Below, in pieces: positions 35,965 through 45,639 of a stretch of DNA of 64,000 nucleotides. The stretch's first letter is position 1, and every line of letters begins with the position of its first letter. Source of the DNA: FEN-1219 sp963810755. Lineage in GTDB: Bacteria > Pseudomonadota > Gammaproteobacteria > Steroidobacterales > Rariloculaceae. The DNA is taken from positions 1-64,000 of the forward strand of contig CAWEOP010000008.1 of the NCBI GenBank assembly GCA_963810755.1, written 5' to 3'. The translations under genes were made by a program, and so were the position numbers. The notes below the pieces were generated by a model. The model was not told where the DNA came from. It saw nothing but the letters and a program-made list of their open reading frames with translations, and searched no databases.

Positions 35965-36900
35965 TCAGTCGCGCTGCGCGGCCGTGTCGATGAACGTGAA
36001 GCGCAGCTTCCCGAGGCCGATCACGTCGCCGTGCCGCAGCGAATGTCGATCGGTGAGCTTCGAATTGACCTTGATGCCGTTCTTACTGTCGACGTCCTCG
36101 AGGATCACGCTGTCCTCCGTCGACACGAGCCGCGCGTGCACGCGGCTGATGAAGTCGCTGTTGACCTGAATGTCCGCCTGTTCGGAGCGGCCGATCGTCA
36201 TCACGTTCTTGTAGATCGGGTATTTGATCGGCGTGTCGTGATCCAAGTACACGAGCACGCGCGATATGCGCGCGTGCGAGAGCGCTGCGCGGCGCTTGGT
36301 CTCCTCGCCGAACTCCTCGGGAAACACGAGCTCGGGCGCGATCATCTCTTGCGATTCTTCCTCGTCGCCGACGACGGGTGAGAGGACGTGCCCGCTGTCG
36401 TGCCGAGAGCCCTCTTCGATCACGCCGAGACTCGCCATGAGCTCATCGAGCGAGGGCAGCGCCTGCTGGATGCTCGGCTCCTCGAGCTCTTCGTCGCCGA
36501 GCGTGATCGTGGACGTTTGCATACCGTCGATTCGGTCGAGCTGCTTGCGTAGCTCGTCGCGCTCGATGCTCACCCGCGACAGCTCGGCGCGTGCATCGGC
36601 GAGCAGCTTCATCGATTCCTCGCGGCCGTTGCCGAGCGCCAGGAGCCGCTTCTGCTGGTCCGCGATCTTGTGCTCCGCGGTCGTGCTGCGGCGCGTGGCT
36701 TCCTCGAGCCGCTGCTCGAAGCTCGCCGCGATCTGATCGACCTTGGCGCGCAGCTCGTCGAGGCTGTCGCGCAGTCCCGCGGACGTCTTCACCTCGGCAT
36801 CGAGCGCCTGCTCGAGCCGTGCGATGGCCGCGTGATCCTCGCCGGCGGTGTCGCGGCGCGTCTGCTCGTCGGAGGGGTCGTCTTTCGGCGTTCGAGGCAT
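35965..36900 (-). CDS. coiled-coil protein with C-terminal FHA domain
   Basis: A 311-residue cytoplasmic protein. Residues about 22-125 are heptad-rich helix (Glu/Arg/Leu), a likely coiled coil; 135-200 is acidic linker. The C-terminal 100 residues form a forkhead-associated domain with all phosphothreonine-binding marks: MTIGRSEQADIQV, ISRVHARLV, LEDVDSKNGIKVN. It would bind a Thr-phosphorylated partner, but no Ser/Thr kinase is encoded in the window. Convergent with the SMP-30 gene; upstream neighbour in the same direction is the GGDEF/EAL gene. Confidence 0.9.
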   Translation of the reverse strand: MPRTPKDDPSDEQTRRDTAGEDHAAIARLEQALDAEVKTSAGLRDSLDELRAKVDQIAASFEQRLEEATRRSTTAEHKIADQQKRLLALGNGREESMKLLADARAELSRVSIERDELRKQLDRIDGMQTSTITLGDEELEEPSIQQALPSLDELMASLGVIEEGSRHDSGHVLSPVVGDEEESQEMIAPELVFPEEFGEETKRRAALSHARISRVLVYLDHDTPIKYPIYKNVMTIGRSEQADIQVNSDFISRVHARLVSTEDSVILEDVDSKNGIKVNSKLTDRHSLRHGDVIGLGKLRFTFIDTAAQRD

Positions 36901-37067
36901 GTTTAATTAGAAGGCTCGGACCGAGACCGTCAGCCTACCGCGGTCCGGTGCGGCGGCGCACTGAATTGGATCACACACCGGCCAGCCATCCCGCCCCGAA
37001 ATCCGCGACAAACGGGGTTTTTCGCGAGTTCCGGGGGCTCCGGTGTCGACCTCGGAGCGAGCGCGGG

Positions 37068-39264
37068 CTACCGATCGCGCGCCGCCTGCAGCAGCTTGCG
37101 GAACCGCCAGCCCGAGACCGGCTTCGAGAAGTAGTAGCCCTGGAGCTCGTCGCAGGCGTTTGCGCCGAGGAACGCGATCTGCTCCTCGGTCTCGACGCCT
37201 TCGGCCACGACCTTGAGGTCGAGGTTGTGGCCTAGCGCGATGATCGTGCGGACGATGGCCGCGCTGTCGGGATCGGTGACGATGTCCTTCACGAACGAGC
37301 GATCGACCTTGAGCCGATCGACCGGGAAGCGGTGGAGGTAGCTCAAGCTCGAGTACCCGGTGCCGAAGTCGTCGACCGCGATCTGCACGCCGAGGCGCTT
37401 GATCGCGTGCAGCATCTCGACCATATGCTCGCCGTGCTGCATGACCATGTTCTCGGTGAGCTCGATCTCGAGCCAACGCGGCTCGAGCTTGGTTTGCTCG
37501 AGCACTTCGGCGATCGTTTGCACGAGGTCGTCGCGCCGGAACTGGCGCGGCGAGACGTTCACTGCAACCACACAGGGGCTGAAGCCCGCGTCCTGCCACG
37601 CCTTGTTCTGCGCGCAGGCGGTTTGCAGTACCCAGCGGCCGATCGGCCCGATCAAGCCCGTCTCCTCGGCAATCGGGATGAAGGTCGACGGTCCTATCAC
37701 TCCGCGTCCAGGGAGCTGCCAACGGATCAGCGCCTCGCAGCCGGTGAGCTCGCGCGTTTTGAGATCCACGCGCGGCTGGTAGAGCAGCTCGAACTGGCCG
37801 CGATCGAGTGCGCGGCGCAGGTTGCTCTCGAGCTCGAGCCGCTCCTTCATCATGCGGTTCAGCTCGTTGGTGAAGAACTGGAAGTTGTTGCGGCCGTGCT
37901 CCTTCGCGCGGTACATCGCGGAGTCCGCGTGCTTGAGCAGCGTGTCCGCGTCGCTGCCGTCGTCGGGGTAGAGCGCAACGCCGATGCTGCAGGTGATCTC
38001 GAACTCACCGTGCGCCGAGCGCCACGGCTGCGAGATCGACTTTCAGCATGCGCTCCATCGTTGCGCCGACGGAGTCCGGCTCGCCCTGACCGTTGATCAG
38101 CAGCACGAATTCGTCGCCGCCGAGGCGGGCGACCGTGTCGTGCTCGCGCACGCAGGTGCGGAACCGGTCCGCCATGACCTTGAGCAGCTCGTCGCCGACG
38201 TGATGACCGAGGCTGTCGTTGATGAACTTGAACCGGTCGAGGTCGACGAACACGATCGCGAGCCGTGTGCCGTAGCTCGCCGCCGTGAAGATCCCCTGCT
38301 GCAGCCGGTCGTTGAGCAGCGAGCGGTTTGCGAGGCCCGTGAGCGTGTCGTAGTTCGCCTGCTGCTCGATCCGCGACTGATAGAGCTTGCGCTCGGTGAC
38401 GTCCTCGACGGTGCCCTCGTAGTAGAGCACCTGCGTGCCGTCGAACACCGCGCGCGCGTTCTCCGAGATCCAGATGACGTCGCCGTTCTTGCGGTGCACC
38501 TGGGACTCGAAGCCGCTGATCGATCCACGCGCCTTGATGATCCGCATGAACTCTTCGCGGCGAGTCGGGTCGACGTACAGCTGCTTGCGGATGTCGCGCA
38601 GCGAGTTCATGAGCTCGTCCGGCGACTCGAAACCGTAGATCCGCGCGAGCGCCGGGTTCGCGTCGAGATAGTGGCCGTCCGGAGACGTGCGGAAGATGCC
38701 CTCGATCGCGTTCTCGAACAGGCTGTGATAGCGGCGCTCCGCCTCGCGCAGCGCGAGCGCGGATTCCATCCGGTGCGTGACGTCTTCGATGATGCCCTCG
38801 ATCGACGCGACGCCGCCGTTGTCGTCGTAGAGCCCGATGCCGCGCTCCCAGACCCAGCGAACGTTGCCGTTCGCGTGCTGGATGCGGTACTCGAGCTCGA
38901 AACGGCGCCGCGCCGCGAGCGCCTCGTTGATCTCGCGCCGCACGCGGGCGCGATCCTCGGGATGAGTGAGCTCCTCGTAAGACAACCGCCCGTTGAGCAG
39001 GAGGTCCTCGGGCGGGTAGCCCGTGACGCGTGAGCAACCCTCACTCACGAACTCCATCGTCCAGTAGGCGTCGTTCCGGCACCGGTAGACCATGCCGTCG
39101 AGATTGCCGAGCAACGTGTGCAGCACGCGCGCCGTGTCGTCGGAGTCGCGGACGTGCTCGGGCTCGCGCGGCGTGTGCGCGGCGCGCGCGCTCGCATCTG
39201 GCCGTTCCGGACGGTTCTCGGGCGCGCCCGCGGACGGGCGATTGGCTGGGATCGCTGGGCTCAT
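37068..39264 (-). CDS. PAS-PAS-GGDEF-EAL cyclic-di-GMP signalling protein (one frameshift)
   Basis: About 730 residues. Two PAS domains with PAC tails (residues 45-170, DGMVYRCRNDAYWTMEFVSE; 170-290, HSLFENAIEGIFRTSPDGHY) precede a diguanylate cyclase (YDTLTGLANRSLL, RLGGDEFVLL) and a phosphodiesterase (CEALIRW, AVNVSPRQF, IELTENMVM, VDDFGTGYSSLSYLHRFP, VAEGVETEEQ). Both catalytic signatures, GGDEF and EAL, are intact. The frame breaks near 38015, inside the GGDEF domain, continuing as ITCSIGVALYPDDGSDADTL. No transmembrane segment; the signal must be sensed in the cytoplasm by the PAS domains. Confidence 0.93.
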
Positions 39265-39468
39265 GGGGTGACGTCGATCGCGCGAGCGCTATGAATAGCA
39301 AGCTCCATGGACCTGTTCTCGGCCGATCGTCACAAAACTGATGCGTGGCGGTGAGCGCTACCGTAGAGAGCGCCGGCCGCACGACATTGGGGCGCGCGCG
39401 TCGCGCTCTCTGGCGCTCGAAGTAACAGCGCGATTCAGGGCAAGTCCGAACGCGAAAGCAGGGTTTTT

Positions 39469-40497
39469 TCAGCGCCGTGTGTTCGGCGGATGGCTGCGCT
39501 CGTAGCGCGAGGTCTCGATGAAGTTGCGAATTGCCGAGTTGTCCTCGTGGCACGCGTACTCGAAGAACCGGTAGCGCGCGTCGAGCTCGAGCGGGAACGC
39601 GGCCTTCCACGGGGCCGTCAGCATCACGGGATCCTCGACCGCGATCTCGTAATCGATCGTGTCGGCAGCGGTGCGCGTCAGCCGCTCGACTACTCTTAAG
39701 CGCTCGCTGGTCGGGACAGGCCTGCCGCCCGGACCGACGATCGTCATCGGGCTCTCGCCGTTGAAGTTCGTGGTTTCGATCACGAGCGTATCGCCGTCCC
39801 AGCGGCCGCGCGACTCGCCGAGCCACTGGTGGATCTCGCCGCTTAGCGGCGCACGGCCGTCGACCGGCACGATCCTCGTCTCGTGGATCAGCTCGAGCCG
39901 AATCACGACGTAGCCCGGCGCCTGCATGATCTCGATTCCGCTGTTGTACATGAACGGGAACATCGACGCGGGGAGGCCGCGCGTGATGCAGCGGTCGAGC
40001 GGGTTGAAATCCGACACCTTGTCGAACGGGATGTTCGACCAGCTGCTCGTCATCGTCGCGGACTTGCGCTCGCCCTCTGCCGTGAGCGCGGGAAGCCGGC
40101 CGTCCGCGGGCTCGGAGATCAACGAAGCGAGCCGATTCGGCTGACCCATCTCGGCCCAGTGGCCGATGCCCATCTTGTTGTTCTTGATCTCGTCGTCATA
40201 GCGCGCGTTGAGTCCCGCAAGCCGCTGGCTGCGCTCGGCGAACTCTTCGTCGGTGAGCAAACGGCGCTCGCCGAACGTCGCGGGGCGCTGCAGCGGCGTG
40301 CCGTTGAGCTTGTCGATCGGCCACATGCCTTGCAGGTCCGGATCGCCCCAGGCTGTGCGCGGCATCGTCCACACAGTCGCCGCCTCGTTCGCCGCGGCCG
40401 GCGCACGCTCGCCGACGTCTGCCGAATTCGTGCAGGCCGCGACCAACACCGCGAGCGCGCACGCCCCGGCAACGGCGCAGTGAAGGCGATGGATCAC
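39469..40497 (-). CDS. putative lipoprotein of the W-x-x-DTLV-family
   Basis: A 342-residue protein with a lipoprotein signal (VAGACALAVLVAAC, lipobox Cys at residue 22). Shares SRGRWDGDTLVIETTNFNG with the proteins at 33760 and 48228, and the segments IEIMQAPGYVVIRLELIHETRI and VDGRAPLSGEIHQWLGESRG occupy the same places as their counterparts. Near the N-terminus, WTMPRTAWGDPDLQGMWPID is another common feature of the family. Function unknown. Single gene between the multicopper oxidase and the GGDEF/EAL gene, same direction as both. Confidence 0.7.
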   Translation of the reverse strand: MIHRLHCAVAGACALAVLVAACTNSADVGERAPAAANEAATVWTMPRTAWGDPDLQGMWPIDKLNGTPLQRPATFGERRLLTDEEFAERSQRLAGLNARYDDEIKNNKMGIGHWAEMGQPNRLASLISEPADGRLPALTAEGERKSATMTSSWSNIPFDKVSDFNPLDRCITRGLPASMFPFMYNSGIEIMQAPGYVVIRLELIHETRIVPVDGRAPLSGEIHQWLGESRGRWDGDTLVIETTNFNGESPMTIVGPGGRPVPTSERLRVVERLTRTAADTIDYEIAVEDPVMLTAPWKAAFPLELDARYRFFEYACHEDNSAIRNFIETSRYERSHPPNTRR

Positions 40498-40551
40498 GGC
40501 GGATTTCCCCGGAGAGTCCGATGGGAAGCCATGCTAAACCATCGCGGCGGG

Positions 40552-42042
40552 TCAGGGCAGCACGTGCACGTGGCCCATCATTCCGACCTCCGCATGATCG
40601 AGGATGTGGCAGTGGTACATCCACATTCCGGGGCGTTCGTCGAACGCGATCGCGATCCGCAGCTCCGATTTCGTGGGTACGTCGACGGTGTCCTTCCACT
40701 CGGGCACGCGCGTGTCGTCGAGCACCTGGAAGAAGTAGCCGTGCACGTGGAATGGATGGCTGAAGTCTGTGTCATTGACGATTCGCCAGACTTGCGTCTC
40801 GCCGACGTGCGCCACGATTGGCACGCTCTTGGAGAAGGGGACTCCGTCGAATCCCATCTCGACTTCGTTGTTGCGCAGGGCGATGGTGAAATTGATCGTG
40901 CGCTCCGTAGCGCCCGAGACGTCGAGTGGTTCGATCCGGCGCAGCTCAGTCGGGATCGCGGCCGGAGTCACGGGAGGTAGATCGACGGTCTCGATCTCGA
41001 GCAGCGGCTCGCGCGCACGCGCGAACTCCGTTCCGTAGCCGCGGTTCACGGGCGACCAGTACAAGGTACGCTTCGATCCCGGTGCGTCCACCGGCGTGAA
41101 CACCGCATCCGCGCGTTCGCCCGGAGTGATCTTCAGGCTGTACACGTCCGCGGAGCGGGCCGCGAGGCCGTTGTCCCCGCCGAGCCGGACGAAGCGGTGG
41201 TCGCGCAACCCGACGCTGAAGTAGCGCGCGCGCGATGCGTTGATGATCCGCCAACGCTGCTGCTTGCCGGCCCGGACCTTGAGCGTCGGGTGCGCCTTGC
41301 CGTTGACGAGCACGACGGAGCCCTCGCGCCCGAACAGATCGCCAAAGTTGCCGCCGCTGTCCGCAGGCACGAACTCGCCCGTTTCCGTGAGGCCCGCGTC
41401 GGACACGACGAGCACGAGGTCGTCGCCGAACTCTTGCGGGTCGTTCGGGTCCTCGACGACGATCGCGCCGTAGAGGCCCTGGCCCACCTGTGCTGATGAA
41501 TCCGTGTGCGGGTGATACCAATAGGTCCCGGGGTCCTTCACGACGAAGTCGTATTCGAAGCTTGCGCCGCTCTCGACCGCGGGTTGCGTCATTCCGGGGG
41601 AGCCGTCCATCGCGTTCGGCACGCGGATGCCGTGCCAATGAATCGTCGTCGCGACGGGCAGCGAGTTCTTGAAATGCACGACGACGTGATCGCCGAGCTG
41701 TGCGCGGATTAGCGGCCCCGGCACCGTGCCGTTATAGGTCCACGCGAGTGTCTTGATGCCGGGCAGGAACTCCACCTCGGCGAGCTTCGCTTCGAGCTCG
41801 ATCTCGACGACCGCGGGGTCGGGATTCAAGTCGACCGCCGCGGCCAGCGCGAGGCCGGCGTCCCAGCCGTCGGGCTGCCGCACGTCGAGCGCGCTCAACG
41901 TCGACGGGGCAGACGCCGCGCCCGGCGAATCGGCCGTTCGCTGGCATGCTGCGACGCACACAAGTGCAACCTGTGCAGCGGCGCCGAGCGCGCGCGCGCA
42001 GGGGCCGGACACTGCTCGCAGCGCTGCGCCGTGTAAGTTCAC
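40552..42042 (-). CDS. multicopper oxidase, lipoprotein-like
   Basis: A 496-residue laccase-like oxidase. All four copper-binding segments are present: TTIHWHGIRV, GTYWYHPHTDSS, DFSHPFHVHGYFFQ and MYHCHILDHAEVGMM. Three cupredoxin domains can be followed (VPGPLIRAQLGDHVVVHFKN; GSVVLVNGKAHPTLKVRAG; the C-terminal domain). The GTG at 42042 is favoured because it gives a lipoprotein signal ending VALVCVAAC, though the ribosome site is weak. The enzyme would act on phenols or metal ions outside the cytoplasmic membrane. Divergent from asd. Confidence 0.88.
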   Translation of the reverse strand: MNLHGAALRAVSGPCARALGAAAQVALVCVAACQRTADSPGAASAPSTLSALDVRQPDGWDAGLALAAAVDLNPDPAVVEIELEAKLAEVEFLPGIKTLAWTYNGTVPGPLIRAQLGDHVVVHFKNSLPVATTIHWHGIRVPNAMDGSPGMTQPAVESGASFEYDFVVKDPGTYWYHPHTDSSAQVGQGLYGAIVVEDPNDPQEFGDDLVLVVSDAGLTETGEFVPADSGGNFGDLFGREGSVVLVNGKAHPTLKVRAGKQQRWRIINASRARYFSVGLRDHRFVRLGGDNGLAARSADVYSLKITPGERADAVFTPVDAPGSKRTLYWSPVNRGYGTEFARAREPLLEIETVDLPPVTPAAIPTELRRIEPLDVSGATERTINFTIALRNNEVEMGFDGVPFSKSVPIVAHVGETQVWRIVNDTDFSHPFHVHGYFFQVLDDTRVPEWKDTVDVPTKSELRIAIAFDERPGMWMYHCHILDHAEVGMMGHVHVLP

Positions 42043-42168
42043 GAGACAAAGACTAGCGGGGCCGCACAGCGCGTTCCATACGTATAGTCCGTCCTCGCGA
42101 GGGAAACTTCCGTGGGGATGCGGCGCCGGCGCTTTACCTTCGCGGGCGGCTGAGCTAAGGTGCGCGCC

Positions 42169-42225
42169 GTGAATGCGACGACGATCAAAGCCACCCCGAA
42201 AAAAGGACGCCACGGCAGGCGTTAG
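42169..42225 (+). CDS. candidate leader peptide upstream of asd
   Basis: An 18-codon open frame, GTG start, reading MNATTIKATPKKGRHGRR then TAG, with an AAGG 8 bases ahead of the start. Three Thr, one Ile and three Lys are amino acids made from aspartate semialdehyde. A terminator-like hairpin lies between it and asd. Both together have the layout of a transcription attenuator. The peptide is too short for certainty. Confidence 0.35.
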   Translation: MNATTIKATPKKGRHGRR

Positions 42226-42271
42226 GGTGTGCGCGCGTCGATCGACTTCTAGTTCTACGTAAGCAATCTCG

Positions 42272-42304
42272 AGGCCTCGCCGGACACCGACGGGGCCTTT
42301 TTCG
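42272..42304 (+). terminator. terminator-like hairpin in the asd leader (possible attenuator)
   Basis: aggcctcgccg (42273-42283) pairs with cgacggggcct (42288-42298) with one wobble and one mismatch, followed by tttttcg. It ends about 18 bases before the asd ATG. The only gene upstream is on the opposite strand, so it has nothing else to terminate than transcripts started for asd. Confidence 0.6.
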
Positions 42305-42321
42305 TTTGTGGAGAATCGATC

Positions 42322-43350
42322 ATGGCTGCCAAGAAGAAGCTCGTAAATCCAGTCGTCGCCGTCGTCGGCGCCACGGGCGCCGTCGGCGTCGAGCTGATCC
42401 GCTGCCTCGAGCAGCGCAACTTCCCGCTGTCGGAGCTCAGGCTGTTCGCGTCCGCCCGCTCGGCCGGCAAGTCGCTCAAGTTTCGCGGCAAGAAGATCAA
42501 AGTGAAGGAGCTCACCGAAAAGAGCTTCGAGGGCGTTGATGTCGCCTTGTTCTCCGCCGGCAGCTCGACGACCAAGAAATTCGCGAAGGCCGCCGTGGCC
42601 GCGGGCACGATCATCGTCGATAACTCCTCCGCGTACCGCATGGATCCCGAGGTGCCGCTCGTGGTGCCCGAGATCAACCCGCAGATGATCAAGACGCACA
42701 AGGGCATCATCGCGAACCCGAATTGCTCGGCGATCATCTCGATCACGCCGCTGTGGCCGATTCACAAGAAGAACCGGATCAAGCGGATGATCATCTCGAC
42801 CTATCAAGCTGCGTCGGGTGCGGGCGCCGCCGCGATGGAGGAGCTGCGCGAGTCGACACGGGCGTACCTCGACGGCAAGAAATTCACCCCGAAGGTGCTG
42901 CCGCACCCGTACGCGTTCAACGCGTTCAGCCACAACACCAAGATCGATCCCGCGAGCGCGCACAACGAGGAAGAGACGAAGGTCATCAACGAGACGCGCA
43001 AGATCTTCGGCGATCCGAGCATAGCGATCGGGATCACGTGCGTGCGAATTCCCGTGCTGCGCGCGCACTGCGTGTCCGTGACTTTCGAGTGCGAGAACCC
43101 GATCTCGCCGGACGAGGTGCGGAAGATCCTGAAGAAGGCGCCTGGCGTGAAGGTGGTCGACGACGTCGAGCGCAACTACTTCCCGATGCCGGTGGACGCA
43201 TCGGGGCACGACGACATCCTCGTCGGCCGCATCCGCCGGGATCTCAGCGATTCGACGGGTCGCTCGATCTCGATCTTCTCGGCGGGCGATCAGCTGCTCA
43301 AGGGTGCAGCGCTGAACGCGGTGCAGATCGCGGAACGGCTCGTCGGCTGA
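42322..43350 (+). CDS. asd: aspartate-semialdehyde dehydrogenase
   Basis: A 342-residue cytoplasmic NADPH enzyme reducing aspartyl phosphate to aspartate semialdehyde, the branch point to lysine/diaminopimelate, threonine, methionine and isoleucine. Rossmann start VAVVGATGAVGVELIRCLEQRNFP, SAGSSTTKKFAKAAV, active-site Cys in IANPNCSAI, STYQAASGAGAAAMEEL, and the late IPVLRAHCVSVTFE with substrate-binding His. This is the shorter Gram-positive/archaeal-like type also common in many proteobacteria. A TGGAGA ribosome site precedes the ATG. Preceded by a possible attenuator. Confidence 0.96.
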   Translation: MAAKKKLVNPVVAVVGATGAVGVELIRCLEQRNFPLSELRLFASARSAGKSLKFRGKKIKVKELTEKSFEGVDVALFSAGSSTTKKFAKAAVAAGTIIVDNSSAYRMDPEVPLVVPEINPQMIKTHKGIIANPNCSAIISITPLWPIHKKNRIKRMIISTYQAASGAGAAAMEELRESTRAYLDGKKFTPKVLPHPYAFNAFSHNTKIDPASAHNEEETKVINETRKIFGDPSIAIGITCVRIPVLRAHCVSVTFECENPISPDEVRKILKKAPGVKVVDDVERNYFPMPVDASGHDDILVGRIRRDLSDSTGRSISIFSAGDQLLKGAALNAVQIAERLVG

Positions 43351-43374
43351 TCGGAACTGGAGGAATGAGACAAG

Positions 43375-43402
43375 CGCCGGCCGCAAGAGCGGCCGGCGTT
43401 GC
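43375..43402 (+). terminator. hairpin after asd
   Basis: Ten perfect pairs, cgccggccgc (43375-43384) with gcggccggcg (43389-43398), loop aaga, followed only by ttgcc. Located 24 bases after the asd stop. Confidence 0.65.
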
Positions 43403-43466
43403 CGATGCCCCGGCGGCGTCCGTGCGAGCCGTGCACGCGCCGGGTAGCGCTAGGCGGGCCTGCTCG

Positions 43467-43580
43467 TCAGCGCTGTCCTTGCCGCTCCGCTTTTTTGGCC
43501 CGCTTCAGCTCCTTGCGCTCTTTCGGCGTGAGCAACGGTTTCTTCTTACCTTCTTTGACGTTAGTGCGTTCTTTAGCCAC
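43467..43580 (-). CDS. 37-residue lysine-rich basic protein
   Basis: GTG at 43580 follows a very good GGAGGAG ribosome site six bases away. The peptide reads AKERTNVKEGKKKPLLTPKE and goes on ERKELKRAKKAERQGQR-like to a stop, with roughly half of residues charged and strongly basic. Small proteins of this style, opening MAKERTN or similar, are found as unnamed short genes in other proteobacteria. Possibly nucleic-acid- or ribosome-binding. Third-position GC bias and the ribosome site support it being real. Confidence 0.6.
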   Translation of the reverse strand: MAKERTNVKEGKKKPLLTPKERKELKRAKKAERQGQR

Positions 43581-43623
43581 GGTTCGCTCCTCCAGCTGCG
43601 AATTGTGAACGCAATTATGCCGA

Positions 43624-44037
43624 TCAACGGCGCGTGAGGTAAGCGGCCAAGGCATCCAAATCCGCGTCGCTGACTTCCGTCTTGCGGAAGTGCGGCATGG
43701 TCGCGACGCCGTTGCGCACGAAGAGTTTCACGAGCTCGACCGTGAGGTCTTTGCGGTCCTCGAGCGCGGCGGGCACGCTGCCTTGGTACTTGTTCTGCAG
43801 CGACGTCGTGCCCGGAGCGTTCATCGGGCCGCGTGAATGGCACGCGCTGCACCAGTTGTTGAACACGGCGGCGCCGCGCGCGGCGGGCTCGCCGCGATCC
43901 TCGACACCGGCGGTCGTCCGGCTCCACGCCGCGATCGGGAACGGCGCGTCCTGCGCCCGCGCCGCCGTGAACTGCGCCAGCGCGGCCGCGAGCACGAGAG
44001 CTCCGCGGGCCTTCGAACGGAGGTCGGCGCCGCTCAT
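43624..44037 (-). CDS. periplasmic cytochrome c subunit
   Basis: A 137-residue exported monohaem cytochrome c. Signal peptide GALVLAAALAQFTAARAQ; haem site NWCSACHSRGP at residues 62-72; axial Met in VATMPHFRKTE. Starts in an ATGA overlap with the flavoprotein gene. This pairing is that of 4-cresol dehydrogenase (p-cresol methylhydroxylase), in which the cytochrome subunit takes electrons from the flavin. Confidence 0.88.
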   Translation of the reverse strand: MSGADLRSKARGALVLAAALAQFTAARAQDAPFPIAAWSRTTAGVEDRGEPAARGAAVFNNWCSACHSRGPMNAPGTTSLQNKYQGSVPAALEDRKDLTVELVKLFVRNGVATMPHFRKTEVSDADLDALAAYLTRR

Positions 44038-45635
44038 GCCCGCGACTCCCGCACGCGCTTCGGCCAAATGTCGTAACGGCCGAGCGACAGGATCCCGTTC
44101 GGGTCGATCGCGTCCTTGAGCGTCTCGTGCAGGCGGTGCAGGGCGCCGTTGTTGAAGCCGAACATCTGCATTCCGAGCGGCTGGAACGCGGCATGTATCC
44201 GATAGATGGGCCAGCCGTGATCCGCGCACGTGCGCACCAACGTCTCGAATAGCTTGCGAGTGCGCTGATTGTCTTGCGCGTTGCGAAACGTCGGCACCGC
44301 GTGGAAGCAGATCATCGTGCGCGGGTGGAACATCAATCCGCCCACGAATGACGGCGTCAACCCCAGGTCGGTGTAGACCTTGCCCGTAACGTCGGAAAGT
44401 GCGATGAGCTCCTCGCCGCGCGGCGCGATCATCGGCGAGAAGTCGATGTGGCCCTCGCTCGGGCTTGCTCCGGGCGCGTTGCGGGAGCCGAATAGGTTGA
44501 GCGACGGGATGCCGAGCCGCGCTTTGTCGGGCACGGCTTCCACTTGCTCGTCGGTGAGCGGGAACGTGTACGACGCCGTCTCGCGGAACTGTACGCCAGC
44601 GATGCCGGCGAGCTTGTCCTTCGTGTGCTCCCATTGCGCAGCGATGACTTTCGGCGGCCCATAGTAAATGAACGTGGCGCTCCAGAACGGTCGATTCTGC
44701 GCGGCCGTGTAGCGGTCCCAGTCGGCGTCCGCCGCCGTGCCGCCCGACGACCGCAGCTTGATGAGCTCGGGATCCGCCGAGCCGTTCATGATCGGGCTCG
44801 CAACGGTGGTCTGCGACGGGATCGTGTGCGCGCAGATGAGGCTGTGCAGGCCATCGACGAGCGCCACGACGTCGCGGCGCTTCGGCACGGACACGGTGAC
44901 TTGCAGCGCCGCTTCCGGTTCCTCCATGAGCCAGAAGCCCATCTTGGTCACGATGCCGAAGTTGGATTGCGAGAAAATGCCGTCGACCCAAGGGCCCATT
45001 CCGTACTTGAACAGCTGCCAGGTCTTCGCGTGGGGGTTTGCGCCCATGCCGGTGCGCACGAGCTCGCCCGTCGGCAGCACCACCTCCATGCCGCAATGCG
45101 CGTCGAAGTGATCACGGAAGTCGCCGCCGGTGTAGCCGCCGCCGCGGTCGAGCGCGTTGCCCATGAGGCCGCCCCAGCCCGGATCCGCGGTGTCGATCCA
45201 CAGCTTGATCTTGTTCGTGCGGAGGTGACGGTACATGTCGAAGTAGCTCACGCCGGGCTCGACGAGGCAGGTCTTGTCGCGCTCGCTGACCTCGAGGATG
45301 CGGTTCATGCGCTTCAGGTCGACGACGACGCTGCCGGAGTAGGTCGGCGCGGAGCCGCCGTAAGTGAGATTTCGTCCGGTGGAGATCGGGTAGAGCGGCA
45401 GCCCGCGCTGATTCGCGATCTTGACGATCGCCTGGATCTGCTCGACCGAATTCGGCGCGACCGCGGCTGACGCTACGCGCTCCTCGGGCTCGCCCCATAG
45501 CGGCGAGTAGCCGTCTTTGTAGAGCGCGACGTCCTCGTCGCTCTTGAACAGCCAGTCGCGGCCGACGACGGCTTCGAGCTCGCGGAGCGCGGCTTGGAAG
45601 TCGCCGTCTGCGATACCAGGAGGAGGTTTCGGCAT
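44034..45635 (-). CDS. FAD-linked oxidoreductase, 4-cresol dehydrogenase / vanillyl-alcohol oxidase type
   Basis: A 533-residue flavoprotein. The FAD-binding (PCMH-type) domain is at residues 50-240: VAPNSVEQIQAIVKIANQRG, LPLYPISTGRNLTYGGSAPT, VVVDLKRMNRILEV, GLMGNALDRGGGYT. The substrate domain ends with FGFNNGALHRLHETLKDAID, then GILSLGRYDIWPK, both typical of the VAO family. No signal peptide of its own; the paired Tat-signal protein upstream and the cytochrome downstream suggest periplasmic work. Likely oxidises para-hydroxylated alkyl phenols. AGGAGG lies just ahead of the ATG at 45635. Confidence 0.88.
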   Translation of the reverse strand: MPKPPPGIADGDFQAALRELEAVVGRDWLFKSDEDVALYKDGYSPLWGEPEERVASAAVAPNSVEQIQAIVKIANQRGLPLYPISTGRNLTYGGSAPTYSGSVVVDLKRMNRILEVSERDKTCLVEPGVSYFDMYRHLRTNKIKLWIDTADPGWGGLMGNALDRGGGYTGGDFRDHFDAHCGMEVVLPTGELVRTGMGANPHAKTWQLFKYGMGPWVDGIFSQSNFGIVTKMGFWLMEEPEAALQVTVSVPKRRDVVALVDGLHSLICAHTIPSQTTVASPIMNGSADPELIKLRSSGGTAADADWDRYTAAQNRPFWSATFIYYGPPKVIAAQWEHTKDKLAGIAGVQFRETASYTFPLTDEQVEAVPDKARLGIPSLNLFGSRNAPGASPSEGHIDFSPMIAPRGEELIALSDVTGKVYTDLGLTPSFVGGLMFHPRTMICFHAVPTFRNAQDNQRTRKLFETLVRTCADHGWPIYRIHAAFQPLGMQMFGFNNGALHRLHETLKDAIDPNGILSLGRYDIWPKRVRESRA

Positions 45636-45639
45636 GGTG

